Made by a program: the position numbers and the translations under genes. 64,000 nt of DNA. It comes from Achromobacter pestifer. GTDB taxonomy: Bacteria > Pseudomonadota > Gammaproteobacteria > Burkholderiales > Burkholderiaceae_B. Position 1 is the first letter of the stretch. Each line of letters starts with the position of its first letter. Of the stretch, positions 1 through 8,079 are shown piece after piece. The stretch spans positions 85,674 through 149,673 of the forward strand of contig NZ_CADIJX010000009.1 of the NCBI RefSeq assembly GCF_902859625.1, read 5' to 3'. The notes under the pieces were generated by a model that saw only the letters and a program-made list of their open reading frames with translations, made no database searches and was not told the origin of the DNA.

Positions 1-114
1 ATCGGCGATGGCGTCCTCCAGGTGTCCCGCCGCGGCACGCCCCGTGGCCGGCAAGAACATAGCCGCCAGGGTCAGGACTGCCGCGAATCGACGCCGCGGA
101 TTGGCAAGGAACAT
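1..114 (-). CDS. Exported protein, N-terminal fragment (runs off the window)
   Basis: Only the first 38 codons are inside the window. The ATG at 112-114 is preceded on the minus strand by an AAGGAG ribosome-binding site six bases upstream. The peptide begins with a short basic stretch containing RRR, then a hydrophobic core rich in A, L, V and F, then a small-residue region ending ATGRAAA, which fits a Sec signal peptide with cleavage near residues 28-30. The mature part is cut off after about ten residues, so no family can be given. It is divergent from the AraC-type regulator at 285, which could control it, but nothing in the sequence proves that. Confidence 0.6.
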   Translation of the reverse strand, partial: MFLANPRRRFAAVLTLAAMFLPATGRAAAGHLEDAIAD

Positions 115-284
115 ATCAAGCTCCTTTCGCAGTGGGATGCAGATCGCTCAATACGCCGTCGGAGGGGTCCTTGCATGGGGACTCCCAAGCAAGAGAACAT
201 GCAGTGCATTTTCGCCAGTGACGGAGGCGAAAGTCCATGCTAATTTCGGCAATATGTCGTCAGCTCCCACCAGCGGAGGGTTGA

Positions 285-1214
285 ATGCACCTGCACCATT
301 TCGAGTCGTTTGATTCGTACGCGGCCGCCCTCTTCGACGTCGACGCCCGGGTTTTCCTGCTGGGATCAAGAGACGGCGGCTGGAGGGTCGGTCATCTGGA
401 TGTGGATGGCATCCACGTTCAACGGGGTATTACAGAGGTCCCAAACCTGTGCGAAGCCGTTGCCCGGCCCACTCACCTGACGTTGCTATTGCCCCCGCCC
501 TCGCCAAGCAGAACGTGGTTGAACGGCAGCCCTTTCAATCAGGAGTCCTTGGGGATCCTGGCGCCGGGCAAAGGATTCGTCTTTCGTGCCGCCGGCCCCA
601 GTGAATGGATCTCCATCGCGCTGCCGCTTTGTTCCGCGTTGTTTACCGGCGACAGCATCGTGGCACTCACGCTGCGGAAATGGGCTAGTGTGGCTGACAC
701 GGTAAAGACAGACTGCCACCCGTTGGCGGCCCTGCGCGAAGCGGCGCTGATGTCGATGATGCCGACCTGTCCACCCGCGCTGGGCCGTCGTTTGATCGAG
801 CAGCGATTGTGCGACCTGATCGCGTCCCGAATTCCTCATGACAAGAGCAAGGGACGCCCCAGCTTGTCATTGCCACTGCTATGCGAATTGGCCCTGGCCA
901 TCTTCCGCGACCCCCATCAGACCGCGCAGGTCGATGAACTGCGCAGGCGTTTGAAGATCAGCGAACGCAGCTTGAGAGATGTATTCCAAGCCTGTTTCGG
1001 CATGAGTCCAGGCCACTATCTATGCCTGCGCAAACTGCACGACGTCTATCTCGACCTGGCGAAAAGCACCGGCCAGCCCATCACGGTAGCCGATTGCTTC
1101 CTTCGGCATGGCTACCCGTATTCCACGTATGCGGCGGCACGTTATCACGCGCTATTCCTTGAAACCCCTTCCGAGACACGCCGGCGGCTTCGTCCGCAAT
1201 CGTGCCCAATCTGA
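285..1214 (+). CDS. AraC-family transcriptional regulator
   Basis: Predicted DNA-binding regulator of 309 residues. The last ~100 residues carry the two helix-turn-helix motifs of the AraC/XylS family: a helix pair around 'LRRRLKISERSLRDVF' (about 225-240), the family-typical 'FGMSPGHYL' segment, and a second motif ending near the C-terminus in 'TPSETRRRL'. The N-terminal ~190 residues should bind an effector but match no sugar-binding cupin type that I recognise, so the ligand is unknown. The start is supported by GGAGGG a few bases upstream of the ATG. It is divergent from the exported protein at the left edge across about 170 bases, a common arrangement for a regulator and its target. Confidence 0.85.
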   Translation: MHLHHFESFDSYAAALFDVDARVFLLGSRDGGWRVGHLDVDGIHVQRGITEVPNLCEAVARPTHLTLLLPPPSPSRTWLNGSPFNQESLGILAPGKGFVFRAAGPSEWISIALPLCSALFTGDSIVALTLRKWASVADTVKTDCHPLAALREAALMSMMPTCPPALGRRLIEQRLCDLIASRIPHDKSKGRPSLSLPLLCELALAIFRDPHQTAQVDELRRRLKISERSLRDVFQACFGMSPGHYLCLRKLHDVYLDLAKSTGQPITVADCFLRHGYPYSTYAAARYHALFLETPSETRRRLRPQSCPI

Positions 1215-1313
1215 CGATTTTTCGCCGGAATCATCATGGACGCGGGGTCGTTTCGCCAATCAAAATGCGTGATGGGCGCCTCACGCACACAGCGGCGAAT
1301 CAAGGAGTCACTG

Positions 1314-2129
1314 ATGGCCAGGAAAGACGAAACGGCAGACACCGCGAACGTACAGAAAAAACTGTCTGCGAAGGAATATGAAAAGGAATTGGCCCGCCTG
1401 CATGTCGAACTGGTCAAGCTTCAACAATGGGCCGTTCATACCGGCGCCAAGATCTGCATCCTGTTTGAAGGACGCGATGGCGCGGGCAAGGGCGGCACCA
1501 TCAAGGCGCTTACCGAACGGGTCAGCCCGCGCGTCTTCCGGGTCGTCGCGCTGCCGTCTCCCACCGATCGCGAAAAGACGCAGATGTATGTGCAACGCTA
1601 TCTTCCGCACTTGCCCGCAGCCGGTGAAATCGTGATCTTCGACCGAAGCTGGTACAACCGCGCCGGCGTGGAACGGGTGATGGGCTTTTGCACGAAGGAG
1701 CAGGTCAAATCCTTCTTGACGGCGGTTCCGCTGGTCGAGCGGGCGATCATCGGATCTGGCGTCATTCTGCTCAAGTACTGGCTGGAAGTCAGCGAGGCGG
1801 AGCAAACCCGCAGGCTCCAAGCACGTATCCACGACGAGCGAAAGCTGTGGAAATTGTCGCAACTGGACCTTGATTCGTACAGCCGCTGGTTTGACTATTC
1901 GCGTGCGCGTGACGACATGTTCGCAGCGACGGATACAGACCTATCGCCCTGGTACGTCGCCGACTCCAACAACAAGAAGCGCGTGCGCCTGAACATCATC
2001 AGCCACATTCTGGAGAGCATTCCCTACAAGGCCTTGCCCAGAAAAGACATCAAGCTGCCAAAGCGTCAAAAGGCGCAGGGCTACCGCGAACCGGAGCATG
2101 CGCTCCGGGCGGTTCCGCAAAAATTCTAA
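1314..2129 (+). CDS. ppk2: Polyphosphate kinase 2 family protein
   Basis: Probable PPK2, which transfers phosphate between polyphosphate and nucleotides in the cytoplasm. The 271-residue protein is a single PPK2 domain. It has the Walker A loop GRDGAGKGG at about 53-61, the Walker B/lid segment IFDRSWYNRAGVER at about 108-121, and TDREKTQMYVQRYLP between them, all typical of the family. An in-frame ATG exists at 1236, but the ATG at 1314 has a good AAGGAG site six bases upstream, so that start was chosen. Whether it prefers ADP, GDP or AMP cannot be read from the sequence. It converges on the next gene with six bases between stop codons. Confidence 0.93.
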   Translation: MARKDETADTANVQKKLSAKEYEKELARLHVELVKLQQWAVHTGAKICILFEGRDGAGKGGTIKALTERVSPRVFRVVALPSPTDREKTQMYVQRYLPHLPAAGEIVIFDRSWYNRAGVERVMGFCTKEQVKSFLTAVPLVERAIIGSGVILLKYWLEVSEAEQTRRLQARIHDERKLWKLSQLDLDSYSRWFDYSRARDDMFAATDTDLSPWYVADSNNKKRVRLNIISHILESIPYKALPRKDIKLPKRQKAQGYREPEHALRAVPQKF

Positions 2130-2135
2130 GTCGGA

Positions 2136-3050
2136 TCAGACGCCCGAATACATGATGCGGCCGGCCACGGGCATCGGCGCCGTCAGGATCGAACCCGACT
2201 CGGACTCGGTGATGTAAAGCGTCTTGCGGTCGGGTCCCCCAAAGGCAATATTGGTCGTCAATGCCCCAAGCGGGGAATTAATGCGCAACATGGGTTCTCC
2301 GCGGTTGCTGAATAGCCAGACCGCTCCCAGGCCCACGTGCGCCACCGCCAGATTGCCTTCCTCGTCCAGGGCCAGACCGTCCGGCCCGCCGCCGCCGGAC
2401 ATCTGAATGAAGGTGCCAACCTTGGTCACATGGCCATCGCGCGTCAGCGGTATGCGCCAGATGGCGTTTGCCCGCGTTACCGCCACGTAGAGCACGGACT
2501 CGCTCAGATCCAATACCAAGCCATTGGGGCTGGGTATGTTGTCCAACAGGCAGTCGACACGACCATCCGCCCGTCGCCTGAAGACGCGGCCCGTCTGGTC
2601 ATGCCAGCCCGTCAAACCCTGATCGGTGAAGTACATGTCGCCGTTGGACGCGAAGATCAGGTCGTTCACCGCCTTGAGCCGCTCAAGATGGACCCGTTCC
2701 AGGACAGGCGTGACCTCACCCGTCTCGGGATCAAGCTGGACGATGCCCCGGGCATAGTCGGCGATGAAGATGCGACCGTCTCGATGGATTTTCAGGCCGT
2801 TGGGCTCGCCATCGTAGTCAGCAATCAGTTCAAACCGGCCCTGTTGGTCGACCCGGAACACACGCCCCCAGGGCACATCCACGCAATACAAACGGCCCTG
2901 GGCATCAAAGGACGGCCCCTCCAACAGGGAATGGGGCGGTTGATTTCCTGGTTGATAGCGGTGCCACTCGGACGTGCCTTCCGGCTTCCTGAATGCGTCG
3001 GGCAGACGAGCAAAGACTTCGGCTTGAATGGCTGGCGGAACGGCGTACAT
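2136..3050 (-). CDS. SMP-30/gluconolactonase-family lactonase
   Basis: Six-bladed beta-propeller protein of the SMP-30/gluconolactonase family, 304 residues. Visible signatures are EGPSFDAQGRLYCVDVPWGRVFR in parts near residue 45, repeated 'DG.I.IADY'-type blades, the NDLIFASNGDMYFTD segment and 'SPNGLVLD', which hold the metal-binding Glu, Asn and Asp of the family. It is the last gene of the operon that includes uronate dehydrogenase, whose product is an aldarolactone. Hydrolysis of that lactone to the open aldarate, as done by UxuL-type SMP-30 lactonases, is therefore the best guess (inference). GGGGA precedes the ATG. Other sugar lactones remain possible. Confidence 0.85.
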   Translation of the reverse strand: MYAVPPAIQAEVFARLPDAFRKPEGTSEWHRYQPGNQPPHSLLEGPSFDAQGRLYCVDVPWGRVFRVDQQGRFELIADYDGEPNGLKIHRDGRIFIADYARGIVQLDPETGEVTPVLERVHLERLKAVNDLIFASNGDMYFTDQGLTGWHDQTGRVFRRRADGRVDCLLDNIPSPNGLVLDLSESVLYVAVTRANAIWRIPLTRDGHVTKVGTFIQMSGGGGPDGLALDEEGNLAVAHVGLGAVWLFSNRGEPMLRINSPLGALTTNIAFGGPDRKTLYITESESGSILTAPMPVAGRIMYSGV

Positions 3051-3106
3051 GGTTTCCCCGTGGCAACTGGTTGGTCCTGGATGGCAACGATCTCAACACG
3101 AAAGCG

Positions 3107-3940
3107 TCAGGAGATCCTGTCGGTGGTGCCGACAAAGTCCAAGGGGCAATAGAAGCCACCATGGAATTGAGCGGCGATCGGATCTTCGGGTATGTCCTGG
3201 GCCAATATTTCCGCCGCGAAAACCTCGGAGTCATCTTGCGGTTGATAACCCAGGAACTTCACATTGGAGTTGTCCCAGCGATTGCGAAGGTTGTTCGACA
3301 CGCCATAGACCACGGCAAAATGATACGACTCGTGCTCGATGCAGCAACGCGCCAGCTCCGCCATGTCCCGGTGGCTGATCCAGGTCAGCAGCTGCCGGGC
3401 TTCGCTTGGATGGTCAGGGGTGCGGAATGTACCTATCCGCAAGCACGCGACCGACATGCCGTACTTGTCCGCGTACATCCGGCCCAAGGCCTCGCCAAAT
3501 ACTTTGGAAACGCCATAAAGCGAGTCGGGCCTGGGCTCCACGGTGTTGTCCAGGAATGTCTCTCTTCGGTGGTAGCCCACGGCATGGTTCGAGCTTGCGA
3601 AGATGACGCGGGGCACATGTTGGCTGCGCGCAGCCTCGAACACGTTGTAGCAACCGTCGATGTTCATTGGAAGAATCTTCTCCCACGTGTCCACGCCAGG
3701 AATACCGGCAAGGTGGACCACGCAATCGATACCTTCCATGCAACGCGCCACGGAACTCATGTCCCGCACATCGATCGTGCAGATTTCCTCGCCCTCTTGC
3801 GCGGGCTCCTGTTCGGCGATGTCGGCCAGGCGCAGCAAGGCATAGCGACCGCGCAATTGCGTGCGCAGACATTTGCCTATGTTTCCGGCCGCGCCCGTGA
3901 TCAGCACCCGCAGGCCTTCAGGTTTTGAGAAGCAAGTCAT
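3107..3940 (-). CDS. udh: Uronate dehydrogenase (NAD-dependent)
   Basis: Extended short-chain dehydrogenase of 277 residues that should oxidise D-galacturonate or D-glucuronate to the aldarolactone with NAD+. The Rossmann motif GAAGNIG sits at about 16-22, 'FASSNHAVGY' at 114-123 provides the catalytic Ser, and the YGVSK pair is Tyr142/Lys146. The stretch 'RPDSLYGVSKVFGE' and the later 'WDNSNVKFLGYQP' match the characterised uronate dehydrogenases closely, which is why this call is more specific than 'epimerase'. AGGA lies six bases before the ATG. It follows dctP by 16 bases and precedes the lactonase by 56, consistent with one transcript. Confidence 0.88.
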   Translation of the reverse strand: MTCFSKPEGLRVLITGAAGNIGKCLRTQLRGRYALLRLADIAEQEPAQEGEEICTIDVRDMSSVARCMEGIDCVVHLAGIPGVDTWEKILPMNIDGCYNVFEAARSQHVPRVIFASSNHAVGYHRRETFLDNTVEPRPDSLYGVSKVFGEALGRMYADKYGMSVACLRIGTFRTPDHPSEARQLLTWISHRDMAELARCCIEHESYHFAVVYGVSNNLRNRWDNSNVKFLGYQPQDDSEVFAAEILAQDIPEDPIAAQFHGGFYCPLDFVGTTDRIS

Positions 3941-3956
3941 CGATATTCCTGTGTTC

Positions 3957-4949
3957 TTATTTCTTGGCGTTGGCCTTGGCGGCGATCACGGCGTCATAAA
4001 GTGCCTGCCCATTGGGCGCTTGTTCGATCAGCTTTTTCACGACGGGCCGTGTCGCCAGCACCAGGGAATCAAGGTCGCTCGGATAGACAACCGCGACGCC
4101 TTTCTGCTTCATGGTCTCCATCCCTTCGTCATAGACCTTCTTGTAATAGTCGCGAGCGTAGGCCATGGCTTCGTCGGCCGATTCCTTGACGATCTTCCGC
4201 TCGTCTTCGGAGAGGGAGTCCCACCGGCTCTTGGACATGACCAACAGTGCGGGATGGATATTCACGTGCGTCATGTTGAAGTACTTGGACACTTCGATGA
4301 ACTTGTCGGACACGAACTGATCGGGAGTGGTTTCGCCGCCGTCGATCACCTTCTGCTGCAACGCCAGGTACAGCTCGGAGTACGCCATGGGGGTAGCTTG
4401 CGCACCCAGCGTCTTGTAGCTTTCAACATATCCCGGCGACTGGATGACGCGGATTTTCATCCCCTTCAAGTCACCCGCGGAATTGATGGCCCTGTTGCCA
4501 AACACATTCCGCTCGATGGCTGAAAACCAACCCAAACCCACCAGGCCATACTTGGGAAGAATGTCCATGAACTTGTCGCCAACAGGCCCGGCGAGAATGT
4601 CATTGGCTTGCTGGACGCTATCAAACAGGAAGGGGGTATCGAAAACCAGGAATTCCTTCACCACATTGTTCAACGCCGGCTGCCCGGTGACGAACAGGTC
4701 GGTGGCGCCGGCAACGGCGCCCTGGATCATGGTGAGTTCTCCGCCCAGTTGCGAGTGCGGGAACACCGTGACCTTTATCTTCCCATTCGATTTCTCTTTC
4801 AGGATATCGGCAAATTTCTGCGTGCCGACATGGAACGGACTGTCCGTGGTGAGCGTATGCCCCACGTCCATGTTCAACGCATGGGATGGCGCGGCAAACA
4901 TCAACGCGCTCAAGGCGCCGATGCCAAGCATCTTCTTGAAAACCTTCAT
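3957..4949 (-). CDS. dctP: TRAP transporter periplasmic solute-binding protein (DctP family)
   Basis: Periplasmic receptor that delivers an organic acid to the DctQM membrane subunits. The 330-residue protein starts with a Sec signal peptide (MKVFKKMLGIGALSALMFA, cleavage after SHA). It shows the DctP hallmarks: 'GTQKFADILKEKSNGKI', 'FPHSQLGGE', the 'GMKIRVIQSP' strand with the Arg that contacts the ligand carboxylate, and 'KVIDGGETTPDQF'. A longer frame reaches 4997, but ATG 4949 has AGGAG seven bases upstream and begins the signal peptide. Its place beside uronate dehydrogenase suggests hexuronate or a related acid as ligand; that is inference. Confidence 0.92.
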   Translation of the reverse strand: MKVFKKMLGIGALSALMFAAPSHALNMDVGHTLTTDSPFHVGTQKFADILKEKSNGKIKVTVFPHSQLGGELTMIQGAVAGATDLFVTGQPALNNVVKEFLVFDTPFLFDSVQQANDILAGPVGDKFMDILPKYGLVGLGWFSAIERNVFGNRAINSAGDLKGMKIRVIQSPGYVESYKTLGAQATPMAYSELYLALQQKVIDGGETTPDQFVSDKFIEVSKYFNMTHVNIHPALLVMSKSRWDSLSEDERKIVKESADEAMAYARDYYKKVYDEGMETMKQKGVAVVYPSDLDSLVLATRPVVKKLIEQAPNGQALYDAVIAAKANAKK

Positions 4950-5023
4950 TTTTGTCTCCTGGATTATTTTTTTGACTTCATGCTTGCTTCGGGGCACGCC
5001 GAGCCGCCGCCCGGCGTCCGTCT

Positions 5024-6295
5024 CTACAGAAAGGCAGTACTCAGGGCAGGCACGTACGAGATGATCAGGATGTCCAGGATCAGTACCGCCAGAAAGATCA
5101 CCAGATATCGGGCCAACTGGTGCATCTTCAGCTGGGCAACCTCACACACCACGAACAGATTGACCCCTACCGGCGGCGTCACCATGCCAACGGCCAGATT
5201 GGTAATGACGACCATGCCGAAGTGGATGGGATCGATGCCGAAGCTCACACTGATGGGCGCCAGAATCGGCACAATGATCAGGATCGCCGCCAGCGCTTCA
5301 ATGAACATGCCGACGACGAACAACATGCCGTTGACCAGCAGCAGGAATACCAAGGGGCTGGTGGTCACCGATCCGAGCGCAGCGGCCACCCGTTGCGGCA
5401 CCTGGTTGATCGTCAACAGATACGCAAACACAGCGGCAAAGGCAACGATCAGCAAGATGATCGCGGACATCACCGCGGCACGGCCGAAGATGCCCAGCAG
5501 ATTCTTGGGCGTGATTTCCTTGTATACGAACATCCCCAGCACCAGGCCGTAGAGCACCGCGATACAAGACGCCTCGGTGGGCGTGAACAGGCCGCCATAG
5601 ATGCCGCCAAGAATGATGACGGGCATCATCAAGGCCAGCGTCGCGTCCCGCAACGCCACCAGCACGCCTTTGGACCAGTCCTTCAGGCTCATTACGCGAA
5701 CCTCGTCAAAGCCCTTGATGCTGGCAATCACGCACACCGTCAGGATCAATGACACAGCGATCAGAAGCCCAGGCAGGATCCCTGCGATGAACAGCGCCCC
5801 AACCGATACATTGGCCGTCAACGCATAAACGATCATCGGAATCGACGGCGGAATAATGGCTCCAAGCTCTCCGGACGACGCCGCGATCGATGCCGCGAAC
5901 GATCTTGGATAGCCCTTCTTCTCCATTTCGGGGATCAGCACGGAGCCGATGGCGGCAGTGGTTGCCGAGGACGACCCCGACACCGTGGCGAACAGCAGGG
6001 ACGTCAATACCGCGACGGCGCCCAGACCTCCCCGAATCCAGCCGACAACGGCGTTGGCCAACTGGACCAACCGGCGCGCAACGCCTCCCGACTGCATGAG
6101 ATGGCCCGCAAGGATGAAGAAGGGCACGGCCATCAGGCTGAACGAGTCCAGTGACTGGAAAGCCATCTGCACCACGATCAGCAGCGACCGGTCGCCCGAT
6201 TGCAACGCCATCGCCGCAGACAGGCCCAGCGCCGTCATGATCGGCGCTCCTATCAGCATGATCAGGAAAAACGACAAGCCAAGGACCAGGATCAT
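5024..6295 (-). CDS. dctM: TRAP transporter large permease (DctM family)
   Basis: Membrane subunit that couples sodium flow to solute uptake, 423 residues with about 12 hydrophobic segments. Family marks include the N-terminal 'LFLIMLIGAPI'-type helix, 'ATVSGSSSATTAAIGSVLIPEM' in parts, 'GAIIPPSIPMIVYA', 'GGLFTPTEAS', and near the end 'NLAVGMVTPPVGVNLFV'. The open frame extends upstream to 6481, but the ATG at 6295 overlaps the dctQ stop as ATGA and begins the first transmembrane helix, so it is the likely start and is translationally coupled. Confidence 0.94.
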   Translation of the reverse strand: MILVLGLSFFLIMLIGAPIMTALGLSAAMALQSGDRSLLIVVQMAFQSLDSFSLMAVPFFILAGHLMQSGGVARRLVQLANAVVGWIRGGLGAVAVLTSLLFATVSGSSSATTAAIGSVLIPEMEKKGYPRSFAASIAASSGELGAIIPPSIPMIVYALTANVSVGALFIAGILPGLLIAVSLILTVCVIASIKGFDEVRVMSLKDWSKGVLVALRDATLALMMPVIILGGIYGGLFTPTEASCIAVLYGLVLGMFVYKEITPKNLLGIFGRAAVMSAIILLIVAFAAVFAYLLTINQVPQRVAAALGSVTTSPLVFLLLVNGMLFVVGMFIEALAAILIIVPILAPISVSFGIDPIHFGMVVITNLAVGMVTPPVGVNLFVVCEVAQLKMHQLARYLVIFLAVLILDILIISYVPALSTAFL

Positions 6296-6882
6296 ATTGC
6301 CCCCTCGATGCTGTTTTTTATCTCCATCGCTTCTTCCATCTCTGCCGATTCCTGCTGCGGAGACTCTACGTTCAGCAGTTCCTTCACGGCATTCGTGAGC
6401 GTGTTCGCGCACATGAGCAGGCAGCCGATAGCCATCATTGAATAGACGTAGGCCATCGGCATTTCCAGCGCGGGAGACCATTGCCTGAGTCCAAGCTCGA
6501 TCAAGCGGATGGATTTCCAGACCAGCAGCAGCGCAAGCACCAAGGTCAGGACATGGGACACCAGTCGCAACCAGCGGGCAAGACGCTCGGGAACAAGGCT
6601 GACGAATACATCCACGCCGATCAGGCGCAGATGATAGGCAGCGACCGCGCCGCCGATGAAGACGCTCCCGACCATCATGAAGCGCGCAATTTCCTCAGCC
6701 CATGGCGCGGACAAGGAAATACCGGCGTAGGTGTAGATCAGCCGGGCAAAAACAGAAACCGAAATGGCAATGATCATGCCGAGCAGCAACAGCCCGGCGC
6801 ATTTTTCCGCAGCGTTGTTCACGGCGTTCATGGTTCGCTGCAAGGCCATGAATTTCTTGTGAGAGGCAGAACGCTCGTTCAT
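6292..6882 (-). CDS. dctQ: TRAP transporter small permease (DctQ family)
   Basis: Small membrane subunit of the TRAP transporter, 196 residues with four hydrophobic helices. The family signature of a conserved Trp-Glu pair after helix 1-2 is seen in 'SAPWAEEIARFMMV', followed by 'GGAVAAYHLRLIGVDVFV'. The C-terminal tail is unusually acidic (SPQQESAEMEEAMEIKN). A run of seven G bases (GAGGGGGGGCT) just before the ATG gives a strong ribosome-binding site. It overlaps dctM by four bases. About 120 bases separate it from the dehydrogenase upstream; no hairpin with a T-run is seen there, so read-through is plausible. Confidence 0.92.
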   Translation of the reverse strand: MNERSASHKKFMALQRTMNAVNNAAEKCAGLLLLGMIIAISVSVFARLIYTYAGISLSAPWAEEIARFMMVGSVFIGGAVAAYHLRLIGVDVFVSLVPERLARWLRLVSHVLTLVLALLLVWKSIRLIELGLRQWSPALEMPMAYVYSMMAIGCLLMCANTLTNAVKELLNVESPQQESAEMEEAMEIKNSIEGAI

Positions 6883-7002
6883 AGCCCCCCCTCGTTGTCT
6901 CGCTTCATCAACCCACCCCTTTTTTGTCTGATAGGAATCTGCGTTGCAGAGATGCTTTATTGTTTTTTTATGTTTGCCGCGCCTGCCTTGCGATGGCTGA
7001 GT

Positions 7003-7938
7003 TCAGTGATTGGCCTCTTCATCCGAGAGAATGCGTGCGGCCTTGAGCAGCGCCGTCTCGTACCGTTTCTGTTCGACCGCGACTTGCTCGGGGGTCCATT
7101 GGTAAAACCCGCGCAACGATGGGGATTTCACGCCGATATTCCCGTTTGCCACCAGATCGCGCATATAAGCGCTGGGCTCTTGGTCAGTACGCAGATAGGG
7201 ATACATCGTCGCGGCTGCGGCGCAGTGAATATCGATTCCGGCCAGATCCTTTTGCAGCAGCGGGCCGGCCGCGATGTACCGGAACCCGAAGCCATACCGG
7301 ACAGCCGCATCCACATCCTCCGCAGACGCGAAGTCCTCCTCGACCAGGGCGATGGCCTCGCGCATCAAGGCATGCTGAATCCGGTTGGCCAAGAACCCCG
7401 GGATATCGCGTTTGACTCGGATCGGCTTTTTCCCGACTGACCGCATGATCTGGCTGACCCGATCGGCGGTGGAGGCTTCCGATACGGCGCTGCAAACCAC
7501 CTCGACGGCAGGCACCAGATGGGCCGGCATAAAGAAGTGCAGGCCAAGCATGCGGTGTTGTGTCGCCAGGTCCTTTGCAATCTGGCTTATCGGAAAGCTG
7601 GACGAATTGCTGGTCAACGGCGTTGGAGCTGGGCACAGCGCTTCCAGCTCGGCAAAAACCGCCTGCTTGAGTTCAAGATTTTCAAATACGCATTCGATGA
7701 CGAGATCGACACCCGTCCAATCGACATCCGCCAGCGCGTCGTAAATGGCGGGTGGGGCTTCGCCACCATCGGCGCCCAATGCCTGAGCCGCGGCATCCAC
7801 CTTTCCGGGAATCGCAAGACGCGCCTTCGCGTCCGTTTCAACCACCAAGACGCTCCAGTCCGCCACTTGAAACATGGCAGCAACCGCGCATCCCATGGTT
7901 CCGCCGCCCACCACAACCACCTTATTGACGCTGCTCAT
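7003..7938 (-). CDS. 3-hydroxyacyl-CoA dehydrogenase-family protein, L-gulonate 3-dehydrogenase-like
   Basis: NAD-dependent dehydrogenase of 311 residues with the Rossmann motif GGGTMG near residues 11-16, 'ECVFENLELKQAVFAELE' and 'LGLHFFMPAHLVPAVEVV', then the C-terminal 3HCDH domain beginning 'PGFLANRIQHALMREA'. The domain 'EDVDAAVRYGFGFRYIAAGP' resembles the lambda-crystallin/L-gulonate 3-dehydrogenase branch more than fatty-acid oxidation enzymes. Together with uronate dehydrogenase and a TRAP transporter in the same operon, a sugar-acid substrate is favoured over an acyl-CoA (inference). It is the first gene of the operon, facing away from the LysR gene. Confidence 0.8.
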   Translation of the reverse strand: MSSVNKVVVVGGGTMGCAVAAMFQVADWSVLVVETDAKARLAIPGKVDAAAQALGADGGEAPPAIYDALADVDWTGVDLVIECVFENLELKQAVFAELEALCPAPTPLTSNSSSFPISQIAKDLATQHRMLGLHFFMPAHLVPAVEVVCSAVSEASTADRVSQIMRSVGKKPIRVKRDIPGFLANRIQHALMREAIALVEEDFASAEDVDAAVRYGFGFRYIAAGPLLQKDLAGIDIHCAAAATMYPYLRTDQEPSAYMRDLVANGNIGVKSPSLRGFYQWTPEQVAVEQKRYETALLKAARILSDEEANH

Positions 7939-8006
7939 TTTTTGTCCCGTTCACAGGCTTGGTTAAGTGCTGCGATCAATGTACAGAGGCGGCTGTGATT
8001 GGTAAA

Positions 8007-8022
8007 ATTCAAATAACTGAAT
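8007..8022. promoter_or_regulatory. Candidate LysR operator between the dehydrogenase operon and its LysR gene
   Basis: A perfect inverted repeat with arms ATTCA and TGAAT around a 6-base centre contains the T-N11-A pattern of LysR-type binding sites. It lies in the 141-base divergent region, 58 bases before the LysR start. Binding by the neighbouring regulator is inferred from position and pattern only. Confidence 0.45.
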
Positions 8023-8079
8023 AGAGTTTTCTGAAATATCAATAGTTCGGCCATCGCAGCATCGAATGGAGTTTCGGCA

